A stretch of 7,456 bases of DNA from Candidatus Omnitrophota bacterium (GTDB lineage: Bacteria; Omnitrophota; Gorgyraeia; Duberdicusellales; 4484-171). Each line of letters begins with the position of its first letter. The first letter of the stretch is position 1. Positions 1 through 4,607 of this stretch are shown here, one piece after another. The stretch covers positions 1 to 7,456 of the forward strand of contig JAQTUC010000073.1 in NCBI GenBank assembly GCA_028710385.1, in the 5' to 3' direction. The position numbers were made by a program, and so were the translations under genes. The notes beneath the pieces were generated by a model. That model was not told the origin of the DNA and ran no database searches. It worked only from the letters and a program-made list of their open reading frames with translations.

Positions 1-600
1 GCTAAAGCCCATACCTGTGGATTGTTTGAATATCCTGCTTAAATATTTTGGGCTTAAGAATACCGTTGAGGCTGCGTCGTCTAAGGAAATCTTTTTAAAA
101 CAATTGCGCTCTATAAACCTTTTAACTTTGTCCATTTTATCGTTAATTGTGCACGGGGAAATATCGGCATGGCCGTTTCTTTCCTCAAGAAGCCTGTCTA
201 TTATTTCCCTTGTCCTGTCTATATCCAGCGGTTTCTCTATATACTCCTCTGCCCTGCCTCTTAAAGCTTCTACCGCTATATCTTTTGAACTATAAGCTGT
301 GGAAATTATTATTGCCGCTTCCGGGGAAATCTTTTTGATTTTAGCCAAAGCCTCAAGCCCGCTCATACCCTGCATCCGGACATCAAGAATTACCAGGTCT
401 ATTTCATTTGGTTTTCTAAGAATATTAAGCGCTTCCTCTGCGCTTGCAGCTTCGCGTATTCCGTATTCATTAAAGCATTCTTTAAACTCGCTTCTAAAAA
501 TATTATCATCGTCTACTAAAAGTATTTTCGGGTTATTCCCTGAATTCATTCTTCTGGGGGCGGCGATAGCGGGTTTATTATTCTTTAAAACTTTATTCAT
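1..600 (-). CDS. Response regulator with receiver and AraC-type DNA-binding domain (3' end outside window)
   Basis: A two-component transcription regulator, probably phosphorylated by a histidine kinase that is not in the window. The 200 visible residues hold a CheY-like receiver at about 24-140: acidic pocket D30-D32, phospho-acceptor D73 in ILDVRM, switch residue T101, and the conserved lysine K123 in EKP. From about 155 an AraC/XylS helix-turn-helix begins, with the typical stretch around residues 172-195 (SPKYLSRIFKQSTG). The second helix-turn-helix should lie beyond the left edge. The layout resembles YesN-type regulators, though it is shorter because the receiver joins the HTH almost directly. 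I start at the ATG at 600, but the ATG at 549 (residue 18) would give a more usual receiver N-terminus; neither has a good Shine-Dalgarno site. The gene has its own promoter with copy 1 of the 41-base element, so autoregulation is possible. The DNA target is unknown. Confidence 0.88.
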   Translation of the reverse strand, partial: MNKVLKNNKPAIAAPRRMNSGNNPKILLVDDDNIFRSEFKECFNEYGIREAASAEEALNILRKPNEIDLVILDVRMQGMSGLEALAKIKKISPEAAIIISTAYSSKDIAVEALRGRAEEYIEKPLDIDRTREIIDRLLEERNGHADISPCTINDKMDKVKRFIERNCFKKISLDDAASTVFLSPKYLSRIFKQSTGMGFS

Positions 601-688
601 AAGCTTGCGGCTTTTTCCCAAACAATCTTATTTTACCCTATTGGACGGTTTAAGTCTATTACAATACAACCAGCTGAAAGTAATTTAA

Positions 689-717
689 AGTATACATAAT
701 TGCCCTTAACAAGTAAA
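689..717 (-). promoter_or_regulatory. Predicted promoter of the AraC-type response regulator
   Basis: On the minus strand, TTTACT (712-717) is followed by a 17-base spacer and TATACT (689-694). The -10 matches the sigma-70 consensus at five of six bases. Transcription would start near 682 and leave a leader of about 80 bases before the ATG at 600. The -35 hexamer overlaps the downstream end of element copy 1. The call comes from matching by eye, supported by the same arrangement at the two other copies. Confidence 0.55.
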
Positions 718-753
718 TGGCATTTTTCTACGCTTTATTGACTTTTTTCCACC
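713..753 (-). promoter_or_regulatory. Conserved 41-base promoter element, copy 1
   Basis: This copy aligns without gaps to 3882-3922 (30 of 41 identical) and to 6098-6138 (30 of 41). On the minus strand it begins GTGGAAAAAA, then GTCAATAAAGC, then GTAGAAAAAT, and ends in the TTTAC of the -35 box. It lies 112 bases upstream of the AraC-type regulator and 82 bases past the stop of the polyprenyl synthase gene, outside any coding region. It is probably an activator site; the binding factor is unknown. Confidence 0.6.
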
Positions 754-835
754 TTGTCTTTTCGCTTAAAACCCTTGAAAGGCTTTATTTTGTTATGCAT
801 TCCGCTTTGTGCGGTTTTCGTCAAAAACCCACAGC

Positions 836-1804
836 CTACCCGCAATTTTCACAACAGGCCTTTTTTGCCTCGTCTATTTTTGCGCCTATCCATGATAAGA
901 CATCAAAAGGCTCTTCCATGCTGCAGTTTAAATTGCCCTTAGATGCCCCGGCTGCCTTATAGAAAAAATCCTTCGCCTTTTTTAAAGAATCTTCTATGGC
1001 GTTATGCTTTTTCATAAAAAATAAAATTCTTTTTGCATCTTCTCTGCTCATTTTATCTTTTTGAAATATTTTTTTTATGCCGGCTTTTTCCTTTACAGAG
1101 CATCTTTTAAGAAGATATATAAGGGGAAGCGTAACGACGGATTCCTCCAAATCCTTAAATGCCTGCTTATCTTTGCCCAGGTTAAGATAATCACTTGTAT
1201 CGTCAAGTATCTGATAAGCAATACCGACATTAAGGCCGAAGCTGTATGCTCTTTCGGCATATTTTTTTTCAAGGCCATTGATAAGCGCTCCTGTTTTACA
1301 GGCAGCCGCAAAAAGAGAGCCGCTTTTGTCTCTGATTATGGAGACATATTCCTGCTCATCCAAAGAAAGGCAGTTGCGCCTATAGCGCTGATGCAATTCC
1401 CCGGCGAGAGTCTTAGCCAGCGCCTCGGTAATTTCCCTGTAAATTTCAGGGTTGTTAAATTTGGCAAGCTGCGAAAAACCGTTTGCAAAAAGCCAGTCTC
1501 CGTAAAGAAGGCCGGTTATTGCGCCATCTTTGCGATATAAAGGCGCTTTTCCCCTTCTTAAACTGGCGTTGTCAATAATATCGTCGTGGATTAAACTTGC
1601 GGCGTGAAATATTTCAAGTATAGAAGCTAATTTGATAGATTCTTCGGTGTTGTTTCCTGAAAAAGCAAAGAAAATTCTCGCCCTTAATTTTTTTCCTTCA
1701 TTTATACGGCTGTCTTTAAAAAGCTTATGCATCCAGGTTTCTTTTTCCGCTAAAACCCGGCTTATCTCCTTATCCACCTCTTTCAATGCTTTTTCCAGGC
1801 TCAT
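836..1804 (-). CDS. Trans-isoprenyl (polyprenyl) diphosphate synthase
   Basis: A head-to-tail prenyltransferase that would condense isopentenyl diphosphate with an allylic diphosphate in the cytoplasm, making a quinone side chain or another polyprenyl chain. Family signs in the 322 residues are GKKLRAR at 37-43, the first Mg-binding aspartate motif DDIID at 74-78 followed by the RRG at 83-85, and the second motif DDTSD at 201-205. The lysine-rich/TLPLI segment at 211-229 is also present. Length is normal for the family. Residue I72, upstream of the first motif where large residues limit chain length, does not let me set product length by eye. The last six residues contain three cysteines (CCENCG), an unusual tail. 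The gene starts 38 bases after the DoxX stop without a clear Shine-Dalgarno site, and is probably the last gene of the oxygen-defence operon. It could be an octaprenyl, heptaprenyl or geranylgeranyl enzyme. Confidence 0.9.
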   Translation of the reverse strand: MSLEKALKEVDKEISRVLAEKETWMHKLFKDSRINEGKKLRARIFFAFSGNNTEESIKLASILEIFHAASLIHDDIIDNASLRRGKAPLYRKDGAITGLLYGDWLFANGFSQLAKFNNPEIYREITEALAKTLAGELHQRYRRNCLSLDEQEYVSIIRDKSGSLFAAACKTGALINGLEKKYAERAYSFGLNVGIAYQILDDTSDYLNLGKDKQAFKDLEESVVTLPLIYLLKRCSVKEKAGIKKIFQKDKMSREDAKRILFFMKKHNAIEDSLKKAKDFFYKAAGASKGNLNCSMEEPFDVLSWIGAKIDEAKKACCENCG

Positions 1805-1842
1805 ATATTATTTAAGCGTAAAGTTTTTACCCCTGCGGTGAG

Positions 1843-2268
1843 TTATTTTTTGACGCATTTGCACTGGTGTTTTATGCTCATAAGCCCAAGCGAAAATGCG
1901 GCAACAGCCAAACCAAGATCGCGCAAAGCAATGTCAAAATATCCGGGCATGAATAAAAGGTTGCCTATAATAAGCAAAAGCCATGCTGAAACTATAAACG
2001 CTCCTATCTTTGGGATAAAAGCGACAAGAAGTCCGGCTATAATTTCAACAACACCTGCGGCGCGGAGAAACAAGCTTAAATTAAAAGGCATGGCTCTCGC
2101 TATTACCGGAGAAAGATACGTTCCCCAATCCGTGAGAAAATTGAAAAATTTATCAGCGCCGGCTATTATAGGGGCAATTGTAAAAATTATATGCAAAAGT
2201 TTGTAAGCGATTTTATCCAGATTTGTAAAACTTTCAAGCGCCTGATTATTTACTGCTTCATTTGCCAC
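1843..2268 (-). CDS. DoxX-like four-helix membrane protein, GTG start
   Basis: A small inner-membrane protein of the DoxX/DoxD-like group, 141 residues. Hydrophobic helices lie at about 22-39, 66-84, 87-106 and 113-131. The pattern of ADKFFNFLTDW after helix 1, the VVEIIAG motif in helix 2 and the FDIALRDLGLA start of helix 4 is typical of this group. The start is GTG at 2268, chosen because a perfect AGGAGG (2275-2280) lies six bases upstream; the ATG two bases earlier opens only a six-codon frame. The gene begins 14 bases after the superoxide reductase stop, so the two are almost certainly cotranscribed. In mycobacteria a DoxX protein is part of a membrane complex with superoxide dismutase, which makes a link to superoxide removal plausible here. 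The cytosolic or exposed C-terminal tail carries H134, C136 and C138. The enzymatic role of most DoxX proteins is unknown. Confidence 0.85.
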   Translation of the reverse strand: MANEAVNNQALESFTNLDKIAYKLLHIIFTIAPIIAGADKFFNFLTDWGTYLSPVIARAMPFNLSLFLRAAGVVEIIAGLLVAFIPKIGAFIVSAWLLLIIGNLLFMPGYFDIALRDLGLAVAAFSLGLMSIKHQCKCVKK

Positions 2269-2274
2269 ATCACA

Positions 2275-2280
2275 CCTCCT
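2275..2280 (-). promoter_or_regulatory. Ribosome binding site fixing the GTG start of the DoxX-like gene
   Basis: AGGAGG on the minus strand, six bases before GTG at 2268. An overlapping ATG at 2270 is only four bases away and out of frame (six codons). The MANEAVNN reading frame is the one that codes for the membrane protein. Confidence 0.75.
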
Positions 2281-2282
2281 AT

Positions 2283-2678
2283 TTATTCAACTTTAAGCTC
2301 TTTTGAATTCTGCCAAAGGCCGTGGATATTACAATAACTTGAAGCAAGTATAACTCCTGGTTTATCTGTCTTAAAATTCACAACTGCTTCGTGATGCGTA
2401 TACACAGTGCTTGTATCCGGGCCTTGCGCGGACTCACCGTGAGCGCTGAACTCTGCTCGTGCTATCTGATAAGGGAATTTTTCATCTTTGGGATGGAAAA
2501 ATACCGTAATCCAGCGTATGTGATGCTCTGTTTTATTGGGATGCGCAATCTCCTTGCCTACGCTTACCATAACGCGCACTATCTCCCCTTTTTTTACGCT
2601 TTGGGGAGCATCAATCACAGGAACATGCTTCTCAGCCTTCCAGTCAGCGCTTTGGAACAACTCTTTAAATTCTGCCAT
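2283..2678 (-). CDS. Superoxide reductase (neelaredoxin type, single iron centre)
   Basis: A cytoplasmic enzyme that reduces superoxide to hydrogen peroxide without releasing oxygen, with electrons usually delivered by rubredoxin. The 131 residues keep the full Fe(His)4Cys site of the family: H18, H46, H52, C116 and H119. E16-K17 stand in the place of the catalytic Glu-Lys pair, within the signature EKHVPVI. Spacing 46-52 and 116-119 equals that of Pyrococcus furiosus superoxide reductase (41-47, 111-114). There is no N-terminal desulforedoxin domain, so this is the one-iron class II form. The frame is open to a TTG at 2693, but the extra MKEVV is just the Shine-Dalgarno sequence; AAGGAGG (2684-2690) sits five bases from the ATG at 2678. 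Its neighbours, a ferritin-like protein upstream and DoxX 14 bases downstream, fit oxygen and iron defence in an anaerobe. No rubredoxin gene is in the window. Confidence 0.95.
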   Translation of the reverse strand: MAEFKELFQSADWKAEKHVPVIDAPQSVKKGEIVRVMVSVGKEIAHPNKTEHHIRWITVFFHPKDEKFPYQIARAEFSAHGESAQGPDTSTVYTHHEAVVNFKTDKPGVILASSYCNIHGLWQNSKELKVE

Positions 2679-2683
2679 TACAA

Positions 2684-2690
2684 CCTCCTT
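2684..2690 (-). promoter_or_regulatory. Ribosome binding site of superoxide reductase
   Basis: AAGGAGG on the minus strand, five bases before the ATG at 2678. It excludes the longer TTG-initiated reading, whose first codons are this same site. The hairpin at 2701-2737 ends ten bases upstream of it. Confidence 0.85.
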
Positions 2691-2700
2691 CAATGAGCAG

Positions 2701-2737
2701 ACAACTTATGGCAGCCCGCAGGGTGAACATAAGTTGT
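2701..2737. repeat. Hairpin 1 in the leader of superoxide reductase
   Basis: Perfect 10-base inverted repeat: ACAACTTATG at 2701-2710 and CATAAGTTGT at 2728-2737. The 17-base loop contains a CCC/GGG pair that can extend the structure. It lies ten bases upstream of the superoxide reductase Shine-Dalgarno site, so on the mRNA it would form just before the ribosome site. No U-run follows, so it is not a standard terminator. Confidence 0.7.
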
Positions 2738-2739
2738 AG

Positions 2740-2795
2740 CCCATCACACTACTTTGTATTAACAATTACCCATCATACCATTATGTGTGATGGGT
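2740..2795. repeat. Hairpin 2, with a competing internal arm
   Basis: CCCATCACAC (2740-2749) is the exact reverse complement of GTGTGATGGG (2785-2794). A second left arm, ACCCATCA at 2768-2775, is the exact reverse complement of TGATGGGT at 2788-2795. The two pairings exclude each other because they share the right arm. The inner alternative has a 12-base loop. Confidence 0.65.
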
Positions 2796-2800
2796 GTCTG

Positions 2801-2871
2801 CGAATTGAACCCAGCACTAATTTCCTGCGTATGAATTTATATCTATGAAAAATTAGTGCTGGGTAAATTCG
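2801..2871. repeat. Hairpin 3, long perfect stem
   Basis: Fifteen-base perfect inverted repeat, arms 2809-2823 and 2850-2864 (ACCCAGCACTAATTT and its complement). It extends outward through a small internal loop to CGAATT (2801-2806) and AATTCG (2866-2871). The 26-base loop is AT-rich. It is the longest stem of the four in this gap. Confidence 0.75.
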
Positions 2872-2914
2872 GCCTAATATTTTTCCTGCGGATTACCTTG
2901 GAAAAATATTGGCC
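2871..2914. repeat. Hairpin 4, directly after the ferritin-like gene
   Basis: The arms 2871-2886 and 2900-2914 (GGAAAAATATTGGCC against its complement with one bulged base) form a stem of about 15 pairs around a 13-base loop. It starts four bases after the stop codon of the ferritin-like gene. No U-run follows on the minus strand, so it is more likely an mRNA-stabilising or processing structure, or a mobile palindrome, than an intrinsic terminator. Confidence 0.7.
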
Positions 2915-2918
2915 TCAT

Positions 2919-3362
2919 TTATTCCCCAAGCAAAACCGACAACTCAGCCACGTGTTCCTGCTCATCTATTATTATATGCCTTATTTCATGTTCCAGAGTT
3001 TCAAATTCATATTGAAACGCTTGTTTATTTTCCATTACCTTTTGATAAATCTGTTTATAAAAATCAATTGCCTCTTTTTCATTGGTAAGATTTACTTTAA
3101 GTATTTCTTCCATCCCGTTAGCTTTATGCGTCTTTGCCAGGCTCATTACAGGCTCTGCGTCAAGATAATTCCCTATAAGATTACGGAATTTGCCTTCGTG
3201 CTTTTCTTCGTCAGAAGCTATTTCTTTTATTCTTTCAATTATTTTTTCAGCGTTTAAACCCCTGATTAATTCCGCATGCGCAAGGTATTGTATACGCGCA
3301 GCATGCTCAAGCTCAAGTGCTTTATTCAGCATAACCGTAAGCTCCTCTTTAATGTTTGCCAT
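2919..3362 (-). CDS. Ferritin-like / bacterioferritin-type di-iron protein
   Basis: A four-helix-bundle protein of 147 residues, expected to bind a di-iron centre and either store iron or consume peroxide in the cytoplasm. Ligand candidates are E19, E52 with H55 (EEKH), E95 and E134 with H137 (EQEH). The spacing matches bacterioferritin (18, 51, 54, 94) except for about seven extra residues before the last ExxH. There is no rubredoxin-like C-terminal domain, so it is not a classical rubrerythrin. I see no methionine in the usual heme-binding position, so heme binding is not supported. The start at 3362 has AAGGAGG (3368-3374) five bases away. It lies 30 bases after the response regulator and precedes superoxide reductase across the hairpin cluster. 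Such a pairing would take up the peroxide and iron produced by superoxide chemistry. A general ferritin-like domain protein is the safe name. Confidence 0.85.
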   Translation of the reverse strand: MANIKEELTVMLNKALELEHAARIQYLAHAELIRGLNAEKIIERIKEIASDEEKHEGKFRNLIGNYLDAEPVMSLAKTHKANGMEEILKVNLTNEKEAIDFYKQIYQKVMENKQAFQYEFETLEHEIRHIIIDEQEHVAELSVLLGE

Positions 3363-3392
3363 ATCAGCCTCCTTTTTATCGCATCCAAACTG

Positions 3393-3806
3393 TTATTTGC
3401 GCTTTTTTCCTATCGGCACGTCTTCCCTGACGGTTCCGGCAAGCGCTGTCTCTATTGTAGTTATTACATCAAAAGAATCAAATGGTTTCTTAAGGAAATA
3501 ATCTATGCCGCAGGAATTAATAAGCATTTCCTGCCTGTCTTCTATAAAATAACCGCTCATTGCAATTACCGGTATATTTTTTAAGAATCCGTTTTGGGAA
3601 AGCTTATCCGCCAGCTGAAAACCATTTATGCCCGGCATTTTAAGATCAATCAATATCAAATCAGGATTAGCATCCAGGGCAATTGCCAGGGCTTCCCGGG
3701 AATCATTTACGCATAGCGGCTCATAACCGCTAAGCTCAAGCATTTCTTTCAGCTCTTTAAGGATACCGGCGTCATCATCAACTACTAATATTTTTTTATT
3801 TTCCAT
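3393..3806 (-). CDS. Single-domain response regulator (CheY-like receiver)
   Basis: A stand-alone receiver of 137 residues with no output domain. The acidic pocket is D10-D12, the phospho-acceptor is D54 in LIDLKMPG, the switch residue is S84 and the conserved lysine is K107 in KKPFD. The last 15 or so residues form a basic tail (GKKRK). It would pass a phosphoryl signal to a partner protein or act in a phosphorelay; no kinase or motility gene is nearby. The start at 3806 has AAAGGA nine bases upstream. It heads the operon with the ferritin-like protein, superoxide reductase and DoxX, 30 bases before the next start, and is preceded by a promoter carrying element copy 2. This placement suggests signalling tied to redox state, which is inference. 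Confidence 0.9.
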   Translation of the reverse strand: MENKKILVVDDDAGILKELKEMLELSGYEPLCVNDSREALAIALDANPDLILIDLKMPGINGFQLADKLSQNGFLKNIPVIAMSGYFIEDRQEMLINSCGIDYFLKKPFDSFDVITTIETALAGTVREDVPIGKKRK

Positions 3807-3858
3807 ATTATTTATTCCTTTAATTGCCTTTACTAACGGGGTATCAGAAAGTATGTTT

Positions 3859-3886
3859 ATTCTATACCGCTTTATTTTCCGATAAA
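3859..3886 (-). promoter_or_regulatory. Predicted promoter of the oxygen-defence operon
   Basis: On the minus strand, TTTATC (3881-3886) is followed by a 16-base spacer and TAGAAT (3859-3864), five of six to the -10 consensus. Transcription would start near 3852, giving a leader of about 45 bases before the response regulator at 3806. The -35 hexamer overlaps element copy 2. TATAGA, two bases upstream, is an alternative -10 but would leave only a 14-base spacer. Confidence 0.5.
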
Positions 3887-3922
3887 TTGGCTGATTCTTC
3901 TTTTTGTTGACTTTTTTCTACC
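3882..3922 (-). promoter_or_regulatory. Conserved 41-base promoter element, copy 2
   Basis: Ungapped match to 6098-6138 (31 of 41) and 713-753 (30 of 41). On the minus strand it reads GTAGAAAAAA, GTCAACAAAAA, GAAGAATCAG, then GCCAATTTAT into the -35 box. It is 75 bases from the start of the response regulator that opens the operon and 35 bases past the msrB stop. Confidence 0.65.
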
Positions 3923-3957
3923 AGGGGGCAAAACAACAATAACGGAATTTTCTCTGC

Positions 3958-4422
3958 TTATTCTTTGATAAAATTAAGCGCTGCAGAATTCATGCAATAT
4001 CTTTTATGCGTCGGAAGGGGGCCGTCATCAAATACATGGCCAAGATGAGCATTGCAGCGGCTGCATAAAACTTCTGTCCTTTTCATAAAAAAACTTCTGT
4101 CTTCTTTGAGCAAAACATTTTCTTTTGCTATTACGTCATAAAAGCTTGGCCAACCTGTGCCTGAATCAAATTTAGCTCCGGAAGTAAATAAATCTATGCC
4201 GCAGCAGGCGCATTGATATATTCCTTTTTCGTAAAATTTATCGTATTTACCGCTAAAGGCAGGCTCCGTGCCTTTTTTTCTGGTAACGCGATAAGTTTCA
4301 GGGCTTAATTCTTTCCTCCATTCTGTTTCGCTTTTACAAACTTTATTCATCGCAATTGTTTTATTCTCCCGGCTGTCATAGATATTTACTTTCTCTTGCG
4401 AATTACAAATACTCTTTTCCAT
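3958..4422 (-). CDS. msrB: Peptide-methionine (R)-S-oxide reductase
   Basis: Repairs the R form of oxidised methionine in proteins, normally recycled by thioredoxin. In the 154 residues the MsrB fold is complete: EWRKELSPETYRVTR at 35-48, FDSGTGWPSF at 85-94, GHVFDDGP at 128-135 and RYCMNS at 141-146. The catalytic cysteine is C143. The zinc site is C71/C74 and C120/C123. T89 occupies the place of the resolving cysteine in enzymes such as the E. coli one, so another cysteine (for example C29, C6 or C73) or direct reduction would have to serve. The start at 4422 is set by GAGGAGG (4431-4437) eight bases upstream. The longer frame to 4671 runs through an AT-rich palindrome and the end of the barrel gene, and its apparent membrane helix is an artefact. 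I see no signal peptide. It is probably cotranscribed with the barrel protein. Confidence 0.95.
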   Translation of the reverse strand: MEKSICNSQEKVNIYDSRENKTIAMNKVCKSETEWRKELSPETYRVTRKKGTEPAFSGKYDKFYEKGIYQCACCGIDLFTSGAKFDSGTGWPSFYDVIAKENVLLKEDRSFFMKRTEVLCSRCNAHLGHVFDDGPLPTHKRYCMNSAALNFIKE

Positions 4423-4430
4423 AGCACAGG

Positions 4431-4437
4431 CCTCCTC
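4431..4437 (-). promoter_or_regulatory. Ribosome binding site fixing the msrB start
   Basis: GAGGAGG on the minus strand, eight bases before the ATG at 4422. It makes the MEKSIC start far more likely than the upstream in-frame ATGs at 4671 or within the palindrome, which lack such a site. Confidence 0.8.
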
Positions 4438-4440
4438 TAT

Positions 4441-4597
4441 TACAATTACATTGGAACAAATCACAATAGACAATGACAAAATCACAAACAATATACAATA
4501 ACCAATTCCAAAATCACAAACGGGTTTAATAGTTCGTTTATTGTAAATTTGGTATTGTGATTTGTTTGTAATTTGTGTATTGTAATTTGTAATTTTT
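4441..4597. repeat. AT-rich imperfect palindrome of short degenerate words
   Basis: The gap between the barrel gene and msrB is filled by variants of the words AATCACAA, ATTACAA and CAATA on the left half, with their complements (TTGTGATT, TTGTAATT, TATTG) on the right. A perfect 12-base pair is CAAATCACAATA at 4457-4468 with its complement at 4553-4564. The centre holds AAACG (4518-4522) and CGTTT (4535-4539) around a 12-base loop. The whole can fold as a long, mismatched hairpin in the barrel-msrB transcript. It does not code for a convincing protein. It may be a decayed palindromic mobile repeat. Confidence 0.65.
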
Positions 4598-4607
4598 AAC
4601 ATATTAA

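Noticed and set aside
802..818. CCGC-N5-GCGG followed by TTTT as a terminator.
   Set aside because: The T-run is on the plus strand, where there is no gene to terminate; on the minus strand there is no U-run and the stem is only four pairs.
1061..1540. Plus-strand open frame of 159 codons and similar plus-strand frames across the window.
   Set aside because: They lie opposite well-supported minus-strand genes, show no family motifs and lack ribosome sites.
2679..2693. Superoxide reductase starting at TTG 2693 (extra MKEVV).
   Set aside because: Those codons are the Shine-Dalgarno sequence of the ATG at 2678, and the family N-terminus fits the shorter form.
2701..2914. CRISPR array or riboswitch in the hairpin-rich gap.
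   Set aside because: The stems differ from one another, with no regular repeat-spacer pattern, and I recognise no known riboswitch core.
3888..3905. Sigma-54-like TTGGC...TTC pattern on the plus strand of the 41-base element.
   Set aside because: The GG-to-GC spacing is not ten bases in the copies, and no gene lies downstream on the plus strand.
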